Positions 8,055-16,544 of a DNA stretch of 64,000 nucleotides are shown here, in pieces. Positions within the stretch are counted from its first letter, which is position 1. Every line of letters starts with the position of its first letter. Below the pieces are notes generated by a model that saw only the letters and a program-made list of their open reading frames with translations, searched no databases and was not told where the DNA came from. Origin of the DNA: Pseudomonas sp. L5B5. Its GTDB lineage: Bacteria > Pseudomonadota > Gammaproteobacteria > Pseudomonadales > Pseudomonadaceae. Made by a program: the position numbers and the translations under genes. Where the stretch lies: NCBI RefSeq assembly GCF_020520285.1, contig NZ_CP084742.1:4774001-4838000 (forward strand). The letters run 5' to 3'.

Positions 8055-9172
8055 CGGCGCGCCTCCGGTAACGGCCTGGCGGCACGGCGCCGGACGATCC
8101 ACAGGTACAGGCCGCTGCCCAGGACGATGATGGTCAGCACGTCCATCACGGCCCACAGCACCTTCATCGGCATGCCGCCGTAGTCACCGAAATGCAGCGG
8201 TTGCGACATGCCCATGGCATCCATGTACCAGGGGCGCCCGCCCACGGCGCTCACCTGTAGCGTGCTGGCATCGATCAGCACCGGGGTCAGCAGGTGGGAA
8301 GTCAGGTGACTGCTGCCCTTGAGGAATACCGCATAGTGATGCTCGCTGGAGAAGCGCGTGCCGGGGAAGGCGATGAAGTCCGGTTGCATGCCCGGGGCCG
8401 CTTGCTGGGCGATGTCCAGCAGACGGCTGGCCGGTGCCAGTTGGGCGAGCGGCGGGGCATCGCGGTAGGGCGCGACCATCGCCGCGAGGCTGTCGTTGCG
8501 CCAGGCGGCGATGATCAGGTCGGCACAGGCGCTGATCACGCCCGTCACCCCCACCACCAGGGCCCAGGTCAGGGTCACCACGCCGATCAGGTTGTGCAGG
8601 TCGAGCCAGCGCAGGCGGCTGGACTTGTCCTGGCGCACGGTGGCGAACTTCAGGCGGCGCATGAACGGCAGGTACAGCACCGTACCGGAGATGATCGCCA
8701 GCACGAACAGCACGCCCATGAAGGCCAGCAACAGCTTGCCCGGCAGCTCCGCGAGCAGGTCCACGTGCAGGCGCAGGATGAACATCATCAGGCCGTCGTT
8801 GGCCGAGGGCGTCTCCAGTGCTTCGCCGGTGCGGGCGTCGAGCATGAAGGTATAGGAGAGGTTGGGATCGGTGCCGGCGGTCTTGGCCATGATGGTGGTC
8901 ACGCCATTGGGCTCGTCTTCGTCCCAGCCGAAATACTGCATGACCTCGCCCGGCCGGTGGGCCTCGGCAGCCTTGACCAGCTGTTGCAAGTCCAGGCGTG
9001 GAGTGTCGGCGGGCATCTGCCGCAGCTCGGGGGCGTCGCCCAGCAGGTGGTCGATCTCGTGGTGGAAGATCAGCGGCAGCCCGGTGAGCGCCAGCATCAG
9101 CAGGAACACCGTGCAGATCAGGCTGGTCCAGGTGTGGATAAAGGACCAGCGGCGGATGGTTGTGCTTTTCAT
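8051..9172 (-). CDS. PepSY-associated TM helix protein, putative siderophore-iron reductase
   Basis: 373 aa. It begins MKSTTIRRWSFIHTWTSLIC with the first membrane helix and the family His (HTWTSL). Further features are LTGLPLIFHHEIDHLL, the PepSY domain around residues 60-120, helices near LLAFMGVLFVLAIISGTVLY, the HNLIGVVTLTWALVVGVTGV block and a final helix VLWAVMDVLTIIVLGSGLYL. Proteins of this family (PiuB/FoxB/FpvG type) sit in the inner membrane and help release iron from imported siderophores. It lies directly behind the TonB receptor on the same strand, 69 bp away, which supports that role. ATG 9172 was preferred to the longer frame because of the conserved N-terminus. Confidence 0.82.
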   Translation of the reverse strand: MKSTTIRRWSFIHTWTSLICTVFLLMLALTGLPLIFHHEIDHLLGDAPELRQMPADTPRLDLQQLVKAAEAHRPGEVMQYFGWDEDEPNGVTTIMAKTAGTDPNLSYTFMLDARTGEALETPSANDGLMMFILRLHVDLLAELPGKLLLAFMGVLFVLAIISGTVLYLPFMRRLKFATVRQDKSSRLRWLDLHNLIGVVTLTWALVVGVTGVISACADLIIAAWRNDSLAAMVAPYRDAPPLAQLAPASRLLDIAQQAAPGMQPDFIAFPGTRFSSEHHYAVFLKGSSHLTSHLLTPVLIDASTLQVSAVGGRPWYMDAMGMSQPLHFGDYGGMPMKVLWAVMDVLTIIVLGSGLYLWIVRRRAARPLPEARR

Positions 9173-9241
9173 GGAGCATCCAGATGCAAAAGGGCCACGG
9201 CGGCGCCGTGACCCTTGTTTCAACGGGTAGTGATCAGCCGA

Positions 9242-11701
9242 TTACCACTTGTAGTTGACGCTGGCCATGACGTTGCGGCGATCGCCGTAGTAGCAGTAGG
9301 TGCCGTCGCAAGTCGACATGTATTCCTTGTCGAACACGTTGTTGGCGTTCAGGGCCACGCTGGTGCCCTTGAGCGAATTGCTCAGGCGTCCCAGGTCGTA
9401 ATGCACGGCAGCATCGTAGACGGTGTAGGAGTCGGTATGACCGTCGGATTTGCTGGCGACATAGGGCAGGCTGCCCGAAGGAACATTATTGGTCTCACCG
9501 ATGTAGCGGGCACCGAAGCCCACGCCGAAGCCATCCAAGAGACCGTTGTGCCAGGTGTAGTCGGCCCAGACCGCGGCCTGGTTTTCCGGGGTGATGGGCA
9601 ATGGACGGTTCTTGTCTTGAGGGTCGCCGACCTTGGTCATCTTGCTGTTGGCATAGGTGTAGGAGGCGGTCAGCTTGAGGTTCTCGTTGACGTTACCCAC
9701 GGCCTCCAGTTCGAAACCACGTACCTTGACCTCACCCAGTGGCCGACTGACCCCCAGGTTGTCGGTGAGCACGATGTTCTGGCGGGTCAGGTCGTACACC
9801 GCAGCGGTAAACAGCATGGCGCTGCCTGGGGGCTGGTATTTGAGGCCCAGTTCGTATTGCTTGCCGGTGCTGGGTTCGAACGCCTTGCCAGTGTTGCTGC
9901 CGCCTGCTTCGGCCTGGAAGGATTCGGCATAGGAAACGTAAGGGGTAAAGCCCGAGTCGAAGACATAGCTCAACGCCGCGTTGCCGGTGAAGGCATGGTC
10001 GTCGCGCTTGTCATGGGGCTGGTTGGTGATGTTGTAGAACTTGGTATCGGTGTGCAGCCAATCCTGCCGACCGCCAAGGGTCAGACGCCAGTTGTCCAAG
10101 GCTATCTGGTCCTGGAGATAGAGCCCGGTGCCCTGGCGTTTCTGGTTGTAATCGTTGTATGCGGAGTAGCTGACCTGGCTGAAGTCCTGGCCATAGATCG
10201 GACGGATGATGTTGCTGGTGGGCGCTTCGCCGTACAACCACTTGTAGTTGGTATTGACGCGTTGGTGATCCAGGCCCAGCAACAAGGTGTGCTTGAGCTC
10301 GCCCGTGTTGAAGTCGGCCTGGAAGTTGTTGTCCACGGCGAACTGGCTGATGTCTTCGTTGACGATGTTGGCCCCACGGCGAACGGTGCCGTCCGGGCTA
10401 ACAGCCTGGTCGGGCTTGTTGGGCCAGTAGCTACCGCCGGCGGTGATGCCCTGGAACGACAAGTCGCTCTTGGTATAGCGCAGGTTCTGACGGAACTGCC
10501 ACACGTCATTCATGCGGTGCTCGAAGGCATAACCCAGTGCGTAATAGGTCTTGTCGTAGAACTCCCAGTTCGGGTCGCCAAGGTTCTTGTGGTACTTCAC
10601 CTTGCCAGCCGGACTTCCCAGCTTGGTGCCCTGCAGTGGCAGGAACTGGCTGGTGATGCCGGTATCGTCGCGGTTGAACTGGCTGAGGAAGGTCAGTTTG
10701 GTGTCTTCATCGATGTTCCAGGTCAGGCTGGGAGCCAGGTTGTAGCGTTTGTCCTGGTTGTGCTCGATGGCGGTATTGGCATCGCGCACTACACCACTGA
10801 TGCGGTACAGGAAGCGGCCTTCATCGTCGATAGGGCCTGTGCTATCGAAACTGATCTGCTTGCGCTGGTAACTGCCGATCTGCAATTGCACTTCATGACT
10901 GGCGACATCCTCTGGACGCCGGCTGACCATATCCAGCAATCCGCCAGGCGGAGTCTGGCCATAGACCGAAGAGGCCGGGCCACGCAGAAGGGCTACGCGC
11001 TCCAGGTCCCAGGTTTCCATTTTCGGCATGGTGTAGATGCCCTTGGGCAGCGGCAACCCATCAAGAAACTGGGTGGGCTCGAACCCTCGGACCATCAGCC
11101 ATTCCGCGCGGCTGTCGCTGCCGTAGCTGCTGGCGGTAACCCCAGGCATGTAGCGCACCGCGTCATCGAGGTTCTGCACGGCGCGGTCAGTCATCTGCTG
11201 ACGGGTAGCAACGGAAATCGAGCGAGGTGCCTCCACCAGCGAGGTATCGGTCTTGGTGCCGGCGGCGGTACGGGTGGCGACGTAGCCCTCTACCGGACCC
11301 CAGGCGCTTTCATAGGCCTGCTGGCCGCTGATATTGGTTTCCGGCAGGGCCACGACGCCGTCTGGCGTCGCTACCAGGCTGTAGGTGCCGGCGCTGCTGC
11401 GCTCCAGTTGCAGGCCGGTGCCGCGCAGGGCTTCGCGCAGCGCGCTGGCAGCGTCGAACTGGCCCTGGACCGGGGCCGAGGTCTTGCCGGCCGCCAGGGA
11501 GGGATTCAGGCTCAGGGCCAGGCCGCCCTGGCTGGCGATCTGGTTCAGGGTGCTGGCCAGGGGCGCGGCGGGCAGGTTGTAGGCGCGCACGCTGGAGGAC
11601 TGCTCGGCAGCCATCAGGACCGGGCTGGCCAAGGGGGCGCAGAGGGCGATGGCAACGGCCAGCAGGCTGGGGCGCAACAGGGTGTCTAGCGGACGGGACA
11701 T
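9242..11701 (-). CDS. fiuA: TonB-dependent siderophore transducer-receptor, FiuA-like (hydroxamate/ferrichrome type)
   Basis: 819 aa. Order: signal peptide to about residue 32 (ending PVLMAAEQ), STN signalling domain about 38-115 (RAYNLPAAPLASTLNQIASQ), TonB box/linker, plug domain about 150-270 with RGFEPTQFLDGLPLP and LLRGPASSVYGQTPPGGLLD, then the 22-strand barrel ending in the outer-membrane signature aromatic residue (VMASVNYKW). The STN domain means it signals to the FecR-type protein encoded just upstream. AGGAG precedes ATG 11701. Position after an ECF sigma/anti-sigma pair and close to creD matches fiuA; ferrioxamine (FoxA) is the main alternative ligand class. Confidence 0.85.
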   Translation of the reverse strand: MSRPLDTLLRPSLLAVAIALCAPLASPVLMAAEQSSSVRAYNLPAAPLASTLNQIASQGGLALSLNPSLAAGKTSAPVQGQFDAASALREALRGTGLQLERSSAGTYSLVATPDGVVALPETNISGQQAYESAWGPVEGYVATRTAAGTKTDTSLVEAPRSISVATRQQMTDRAVQNLDDAVRYMPGVTASSYGSDSRAEWLMVRGFEPTQFLDGLPLPKGIYTMPKMETWDLERVALLRGPASSVYGQTPPGGLLDMVSRRPEDVASHEVQLQIGSYQRKQISFDSTGPIDDEGRFLYRISGVVRDANTAIEHNQDKRYNLAPSLTWNIDEDTKLTFLSQFNRDDTGITSQFLPLQGTKLGSPAGKVKYHKNLGDPNWEFYDKTYYALGYAFEHRMNDVWQFRQNLRYTKSDLSFQGITAGGSYWPNKPDQAVSPDGTVRRGANIVNEDISQFAVDNNFQADFNTGELKHTLLLGLDHQRVNTNYKWLYGEAPTSNIIRPIYGQDFSQVSYSAYNDYNQKRQGTGLYLQDQIALDNWRLTLGGRQDWLHTDTKFYNITNQPHDKRDDHAFTGNAALSYVFDSGFTPYVSYAESFQAEAGGSNTGKAFEPSTGKQYELGLKYQPPGSAMLFTAAVYDLTRQNIVLTDNLGVSRPLGEVKVRGFELEAVGNVNENLKLTASYTYANSKMTKVGDPQDKNRPLPITPENQAAVWADYTWHNGLLDGFGVGFGARYIGETNNVPSGSLPYVASKSDGHTDSYTVYDAAVHYDLGRLSNSLKGTSVALNANNVFDKEYMSTCDGTYCYYGDRRNVMASVNYKW

Positions 11702-11814
11702 ACGGCGGCTCCTGGATGGAAATGTTTCGCAATTGCCTATGTGCCGGACGAGATTCGAAAAGTGATAGACCGAATTGAAAATAATTTAGATTTGCGAGAA
11801 ATGCGCAGCCGCCC

Positions 11815-11842
11815 GTCGGCTCCAGTACAGGTTGGAGCCGGC
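11815..11842 (-). terminator. Hairpin between the anti-sigma gene and the receptor gene
   Basis: Arms GGCTCCA (11818-11824) and TGGAGCC (11833-11839) with an 8-nt loop, extendable by two more pairs. It lies 15 bp downstream of the anti-sigma stop and 114 bp upstream of the receptor start. No clear T-run follows, so it may be an attenuator or mRNA stabiliser rather than a full terminator. Confidence 0.5.
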
Positions 11843-11856
11843 GGGGGTAGAGGACT

Positions 11857-12834
11857 TCAAGGCTTGGTTTCGGCCTTGGCGACGACGTTGACCCACCAGT
11901 CGGTGCGCCGCTCGATCTGCACCGGCAGGGTCGGCAGCAGGGCATCGAGTGCCAGGTCGGTATCGTGCAGCGGAAAGCTGCCGGTGATGCGCAGGTCGGC
12001 CACTTCGGGAGCGACGGCCAGGTAGCCGGGGCGATAGCGACCCAGCTCTTCGATCAGGTCGCCCAGGCGAGCGTTGTCCACCACCAGCATGCCCCGGATC
12101 CAGGCGTCGGCGCCCAGGCCCAGGGCCTGCTGCGCTTGCAGGCCGTCACGGTGCATCAGCACCTGCTGGCCTTCCTTGAACACCGTTTCGTGCTGGCGAG
12201 CCTGGGGCCGCGCCGCCACGGCCGACTGCAGCACGCCCAGGCGCGTTCCCTGGTCTTCGCGCTTGACCAGGAACCGTGTGCCCAGGGCCCGCAACTGGCC
12301 ATCGCGGGTCTCGACGATGAACGGGCGAGTGTCGTTGTGCCCCGTCTCGATCAGCACCTCCCCTTCCTGCAGGACGATGCGCCGCTGCTTGTCGTCGAAG
12401 CGCACGTCCACCGCGCTGTGGGTGTTGAGGCTGATCAGGGTGCCATCGACCAGGCGCAGGGTGAGCTGTTCGCCGGTGGCGGTGCGCTGGTCGGCCAACC
12501 AGTAGTCCAGCGGCAGGTAATGTTGCCCGGCGAACAGGGCCAGTCCACCGACCAGCACCACGCTGGCAATCCCACGTCCAAGCTTGCGCACGCGTCGGCG
12601 CAGGCCTTCGCGTGATTGCACCAGGGCGTTGCGGGCCGGCCCCGAGGCCCGGCTGAATCGCTGGTCAAGCATGCCCAGCTGGCGCCAGGCGCGGGCGTGT
12701 TCTTCATGGGCGGCGTGCCACTTGGCGAACTCCTCGCGATCCAAGGCACTGCCACCGCCGTCCAGCGACAGTTGCCAGGCGATGGCGGCGTCCAGCACCT
12801 GGGCGGACACCGGTTTGGAACTGATGGGGGTCAT
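11857..12834 (-). CDS. fiuR: FecR-family anti-sigma / sigma regulator (FiuR-like)
   Basis: 325 aa. An N-terminal DUF4880 region contains AIAWQLSLDGGG and the WHAAHEEHARAWRQL signature. A single membrane helix follows around residues 85-105 (GIASVVLVGGLALFAG), then the periplasmic FecR domain (QLTLRLVDGTLISLNTHSAV, VLQEGEVLIETGH, RPFIVETRDGQLRALGTRF). ATG 12834 overlaps the sigma-factor stop (ATGA), which fixes the start. It receives the signal from the STN domain of the receptor and controls the ECF sigma. Confidence 0.88.
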   Translation of the reverse strand: MTPISSKPVSAQVLDAAIAWQLSLDGGGSALDREEFAKWHAAHEEHARAWRQLGMLDQRFSRASGPARNALVQSREGLRRRVRKLGRGIASVVLVGGLALFAGQHYLPLDYWLADQRTATGEQLTLRLVDGTLISLNTHSAVDVRFDDKQRRIVLQEGEVLIETGHNDTRPFIVETRDGQLRALGTRFLVKREDQGTRLGVLQSAVAARPQARQHETVFKEGQQVLMHRDGLQAQQALGLGADAWIRGMLVVDNARLGDLIEELGRYRPGYLAVAPEVADLRITGSFPLHDTDLALDALLPTLPVQIERRTDWWVNVVAKAETKP

Positions 12835-13349
12835 GTTGGCTCCCCATACAGGGCGATGTAGCACTGGCGGATACCCTGGGCCAGGTACTGGCGTACCCGT
12901 GGTACCGAGACGCCCAGGCGCTCGGCGATTTGCCCATGGGTCAGGCCGTCGAGGCGGTTATAGAGGAAGGCCGCCCTGGCCTTGCTCGACAGCTTGCCCA
13001 GCAGGCGGTCGATGGCCTTGAGGTCTTCGAGGATCATCTGCTGCTCTTCGGGTGAGGGCTGTTCGGCTTCAGGCACCAGCAACAGTTCGTTCAAGTAGGC
13101 CTGTTCCAGCGCGGCACGGCGGAAGTGATCGAACAGCAGGCCCTTGGCCACGGCCACCAGGAAGGCCCGGGGCTCCCGGGGAGCCTTGAGCTCTTCGCGG
13201 CCCAGCAGGCGCACGAAGGTGTCCTGGCTCAGGTCCTCGGCGCGCTGGGCGCAGGCCACGTTGCGTCGCAACCAAGCCAGCAGCCAACCACGGTGGTCGC
13301 GGTAGAGCGCACCAACCAGCTCATTGCGGGGGCTTTGGATTGACGGCAA
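12831..13349 (-). CDS. fiuI: ECF sigma factor, iron-starvation type (FiuI-like)
   Basis: 172 aa. Region 2 is LVGALYRDHRGWLLAWLRRN and AEDLSQDTFVRLL; region 4 is GLTHGQIAERLGVSVPRVRQ near the C-terminus. FecI/PvdS-type sigmas show the same LYxDHHxWLxxWL block. The start is TTG at 13349: a TGA stop lies only two codons upstream in frame and no ATG precedes region 2; a GTG twelve codons in is the alternative. It should direct transcription of the receptor gene when iron-siderophore is sensed. A Fur-like box lies about 30 bp upstream. Confidence 0.87.
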   Translation of the reverse strand: MPSIQSPRNELVGALYRDHRGWLLAWLRRNVACAQRAEDLSQDTFVRLLGREELKAPREPRAFLVAVAKGLLFDHFRRAALEQAYLNELLLVPEAEQPSPEEQQMILEDLKAIDRLLGKLSSKARAAFLYNRLDGLTHGQIAERLGVSVPRVRQYLAQGIRQCYIALYGEPT

Positions 13350-13378
13350 CGGGAATCACCCAGAGAGAAGTTTCAACT

Positions 13379-13397
13379 AACGAGAATTATTCGCGAT
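13379..13397 (-). promoter_or_regulatory. Probable Fur box upstream of the ECF sigma gene
   Basis: On the minus strand the stretch reads ATCGCGAATAATTCTCGTT. The part AATAATTCTCGTT matches 10 of 13 bases of the AATCATTCTCATT half that is common in Pseudomonas Fur boxes; the left half is degenerate. It sits about 30 bp before the TTG start, as in other iron-starvation sigma genes. Confidence 0.5.
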
Positions 13398-13466
13398 TGT
13401 GGCAGAGGCGAAACAGTGGCGCAATTGACGCTGGTCGGCTGTCTTGTTGCTGAAGAGGGAGCCGTT

Positions 13467-13586
13467 GTGGCGAGGGCGCTTGCTCCCGCTGGCGTGCGCA
13501 GCAGGCCCAAGGCTTTGTGTCAGGTGGAACCGCGACCCAGGTTTACGGCCGCTGCGCGGCCGAGCGGGAGCAAGCTCCCTCGCCAC
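13467..13586. repeat. REPIN: two inverted REP elements
   Basis: GTGGCGAGGGCGCTTGCTCC at 13467-13486 is repeated in inverse orientation as GGAGCAAGCTCCCTCGCCAC ending at 13586 (one-base difference in the core). The arms enclose about 80 bp that contain smaller palindromes such as GGCCGCTGCGCGGCC. This is the typical fluorescens-group REP doublet mobilised by RAYT transposases. It fills the gap between the sigma-factor promoter and the convergently placed end of the exonuclease gene. Confidence 0.85.
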
Positions 13587-13597
13587 AGTTCGGTGGA

Positions 13598-14305
13598 TCA
13601 GAATGAGGGCGCCTGCTGGCGGCGTTTCCATTGGCCCAGGCGTTGTTGCAGGTTGAGCGGGCTGTGGATCTGCTGCTGACGTGCGCGGTTGAACAGGATC
13701 AGCGCCAGTTCGGCGGTGGCCAGGGCATCGGCCGCGGCGTGGTGACGTTCCACCACCTGCAGCTTGAACCAGCCGATCCAGTCATCCAGGCCGGCTTCGC
13801 GGATGTGCGCCTCGGGACACAGCAACGGAGCCATGTCCGCCACGTCGAGGAACTCGTGCTGCAGGCGGTAGCCCAGGCTGTCCTTCAGCGCCCGGCCGAG
13901 CATGTGCTGGTCGAAGGGTGCATGGAAGGCCAGCAGCGGGCTGTCCCCGACGAATTCCATGAAGTCCAGCAAGGCTTCCACCGGATCGCTGCCGGCAGCG
14001 ATGGCGCTGGGACCCAGGCCGTGGATCAGCACACTGGGACTGAGCTTGTGCCCCTCGCGCTGCAAGGTGCGTTCGAACTGCTGGCTGAAATCGATGGCGC
14101 CGTCCTCGATCACCACGGCGCCGATGGACAGGACCTGGTCGCGGTTGAGGTTCAGGCCGCTGGTTTCCACGTCTACCACGATCCAGCGTTGCTCGCGCAG
14201 GCTGTGCTCGCCCAGTGGCGCGAAGGCCGGCAGGCGCTCGCGACGCTGCTGGTGCTCGATGCCCAGGGCGCTGGCGGCGGGGCGGAACCAGTTGAACAGG
14301 CTCAC
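13598..14305 (-). CDS. DEDDh 3'-5' exonuclease (DnaQ/epsilon-like)
   Basis: 235 aa. Exo I motif WIVVDVETSGLN carries D45 and E47; Exo II is LLAFHAPFDQHML; Exo III is ERHHAAADALATAEL with the H and D of the DEDDh class. The ATG overlaps the stop of the upstream DUF294 gene (14302-14305), so the two are coupled. It lacks the extra domains of DnaQ proper and the upstream gene is a putative nucleotidyltransferase, so a role in RNA or nucleotide turnover is as likely as DNA proofreading. Confidence 0.85.
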   Translation of the reverse strand: MSLFNWFRPAASALGIEHQQRRERLPAFAPLGEHSLREQRWIVVDVETSGLNLNRDQVLSIGAVVIEDGAIDFSQQFERTLQREGHKLSPSVLIHGLGPSAIAAGSDPVEALLDFMEFVGDSPLLAFHAPFDQHMLGRALKDSLGYRLQHEFLDVADMAPLLCPEAHIREAGLDDWIGWFKLQVVERHHAAADALATAELALILFNRARQQQIHSPLNLQQRLGQWKRRQQAPSF

Positions 14306-16236
14306 AGCTGATACCGCAGGGCCAGGCTGCTTTGCAGGCGCTGTGCCTGGCGCAGGGACTCGCGCAGGATGCGCCGGTCCAGGTGGTTGAGGCTGTCGGG
14401 GTCGACTCGGTTGGAATAGGGCTGGTTCTCCCGGGTCTGGCGCTGATGCTGTTGCATGCGGGTCTGCTGGATGAAGTGGTAGGCCTCTTCATAGGCGGCG
14501 CCGTCCAGCGGTTCGATGACCTGCCTGGATACCAGTTGGCGCAGGCGCTCCAGGGTATTGATCGCGCCGATGCCGTTGGCCAGGGCCAGCAGGCGGGCGC
14601 CGTCGACGAAAGGCGTGAGGCCCTGGACCTTGAGGTCGAGGGTGGCCTTCTCGCCGTTCTTCTTGGCCAGCACGAACTCGCGAAAGCGCCCCACCGGTGG
14701 ACGTTGGCGCAGGGCGTTTTCCGCCAGCATGCGCTGGAACAGGCGATTGTCGGCCACCTGGTCGAGGATGCCGCGGCGCAGTTGCTCGGCGCCTTGCTCG
14801 TCGCCCCAGACCACCCGCAGGTCGAAGTAGATGCTCGAGCCCAGGAGGTTTTCCGGGGTGGCCTCGCGGATGAAGGCGGCGAAGCGCCGGGCCCATTCGG
14901 CGCGGGACAGGCACAGCTCGGGGTTGCCGGCCATGATGTTGCCCTTGCACAGGGTGAAGCCGCACTGGGCCAGGCTCTGGTTGATCTGCTGGGCGATGGG
15001 CAGCAGCTTGCCGCGAATCTCTGCCGCGTGGACCGCGTCCCGGGCCTCGAACAGGATGCCGTTGTCCTGGTCGGTGTGCAGGGTCTGTTCGCGCCGGCCC
15101 TCGCTGCCGAAGCACAGCCAGCTGAAGGGCACGCCGGGGTCGCCCTTGTCGGCCAGGGTCAGTTCGATGACCCGGCACACGGTGTGGTCGTTGAGCAGGG
15201 TGATGATGTGGGTGATCTGGGTCGAGGAGGCGCCGTGGGCCAGCATGCGCTCAACCAACTGGCCGATCTCGCCCCGCAGCGCCACCAGGTGCTCCACCCG
15301 TGGTGCATTGCGGATGGTTCGCGCCAGGTGCACCAGGTCGACCCGTTGCAGGGAAAACAGGTCGCGCTCGGATACCACGCCGCACAGGCGCTGCTCCTTG
15401 ACCAGGCAGACGTGGGCGATATGGCGCTCGGTCATGGCGATGGCGGCGTCAAAGGCGCTGTGGTCCGGGCTGAGGAAGAACGGCGCCTGGGTCATGTGCC
15501 GGTCGATGGGCTGGTTGAGGTCCTGGCTGCCGTCGGCCACCACCTGGCGCAGGTCGCGCAGGGTGAAGATCCCCAGGGGCGCCTTGTGCTCGTCCACCAC
15601 CACGATGCTGCCTACCTGTTGTTCATGCATCTGCGCCACGGCTTCGCGCAGGGGCGTGGCCGGGGAGCAGGTCACCGGGTGCCGCATGGCCAGTTCACCC
15701 AGGCGGGTGTTCAGCGAGTACTGGGTACCGAGGGTTTCCACGGCCTTGCGCTTGACCTGCTGGTTGACCTGGTCAAGCAGGCTGCTGACCCCGCGCAGGG
15801 CGAAGTCGCGAAATTCGGCGGACAGGGCGAACAGCTTGATGAAGGCATCCTTGTTCAGTTGCAGGCAGAAGGTGTCTTCGGCGGCCCGGTGCTCGGTGCG
15901 GGTCGCTCGTTCTCCGAGCAGCGCGGCCAGGGGGAAGCACTCGCCGGTGGTGATCTCGAAGGTGGTCTCGGTGCTGCCCTTGGCCGCATGGGTACGTTCG
16001 CCGACCACACGGCCCTGCTTGACGATGTAGAAGTGCTCCACGGGGCCGTCGGCCGGCTTGATGATGCTGTCACCGGGACCGTAGAAGCGCAGCTGGCATT
16101 GTTCCACCAGGTAGGCCAGGTGCAGGTTTTCCATCTGGTTGAAGGGCGGGAAGCGTTGCAGGAACTGCACGGTGCCCTGGATGTTCTGCAGTACAGCGGT
16201 CTTCCCGGCCTGGGTGAAGGCGTCCGTCTTACTCAT
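14302..16236 (-). CDS. cNMP-binding / CBS-pair / DUF294 putative nucleotidyltransferase
   Basis: 644 aa. Residues about 25-140 form a cyclic-nucleotide-binding (CAP-like) domain with GDSIIKPADGPVEHFYIVKQ. A CBS pair lies at about 180-300 (ATPLREAVAQMHEQQVGSIV, FDAAIAMTERHIAHVCLV). The DUF294 nucleotidyltransferase core has GSEGRREQT at 378-386 followed by D389 and D391, the GS-x-D-x-D pattern of the fold, and the rest is the DUF294 C-terminal domain. The combination suggests a nucleotidyl transfer activity gated by cyclic and adenine nucleotides. Substrate unknown. It forms a two-gene unit with the exonuclease. Confidence 0.85.
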   Translation of the reverse strand: MSKTDAFTQAGKTAVLQNIQGTVQFLQRFPPFNQMENLHLAYLVEQCQLRFYGPGDSIIKPADGPVEHFYIVKQGRVVGERTHAAKGSTETTFEITTGECFPLAALLGERATRTEHRAAEDTFCLQLNKDAFIKLFALSAEFRDFALRGVSSLLDQVNQQVKRKAVETLGTQYSLNTRLGELAMRHPVTCSPATPLREAVAQMHEQQVGSIVVVDEHKAPLGIFTLRDLRQVVADGSQDLNQPIDRHMTQAPFFLSPDHSAFDAAIAMTERHIAHVCLVKEQRLCGVVSERDLFSLQRVDLVHLARTIRNAPRVEHLVALRGEIGQLVERMLAHGASSTQITHIITLLNDHTVCRVIELTLADKGDPGVPFSWLCFGSEGRREQTLHTDQDNGILFEARDAVHAAEIRGKLLPIAQQINQSLAQCGFTLCKGNIMAGNPELCLSRAEWARRFAAFIREATPENLLGSSIYFDLRVVWGDEQGAEQLRRGILDQVADNRLFQRMLAENALRQRPPVGRFREFVLAKKNGEKATLDLKVQGLTPFVDGARLLALANGIGAINTLERLRQLVSRQVIEPLDGAAYEEAYHFIQQTRMQQHQRQTRENQPYSNRVDPDSLNHLDRRILRESLRQAQRLQSSLALRYQL

Positions 16237-16544
16237 AACGATTACCGCAATCTTCTTGGATTTGTTGTGTTCGGATCCCGGTAATAGTCGGTCCAGGTAG
16301 CGGGGGCGCCCATTGGACGTAAGTCTAGGGTTGGCCGGCCGACGAGCCGTCGTTGGCGCGCTGTATGCAAGTTATGGCTGGCAAGGCCCGCGGGCGCCGG
16401 ACATTTGGCTTTGCGCCATTGGCCGGCGATGCCGGGAAGCGCTGATCAAGACGCTTGGAAAATTTTCCGACGAAGTGCACATTGGAGGCCTGCCTGGTGA
16501 TGTCTGACCACTGTGCTAGGTGATTCGATCCTGTAGAGAACTGT
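16237..16544. other. 308-bp divergent intergenic region
   Basis: Separates the DUF294 gene (minus) from the orphan response regulator (plus). A short plus-strand frame at 16313-16507 has no ribosome site or recognisable sequence. Both promoters must lie here, but I could not assign convincing -35/-10 pairs. Confidence 0.5.

Noticed and set aside
9215..11689. 824-codon open frame on the plus strand opposite the TonB receptor
   Set aside because: It mirrors the receptor gene, has a biased V/G/A/L composition typical of GC-rich antisense frames, no ribosome site and no recognisable domain.
14332..16284. 650-codon plus-strand frame opposite the DUF294 gene
   Set aside because: Antisense shadow of a clear multidomain gene.
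16313..16507. 64-codon frame before the orphan response regulator
   Set aside because: No ribosome site, no conservation signal visible, lies in the promoter region.
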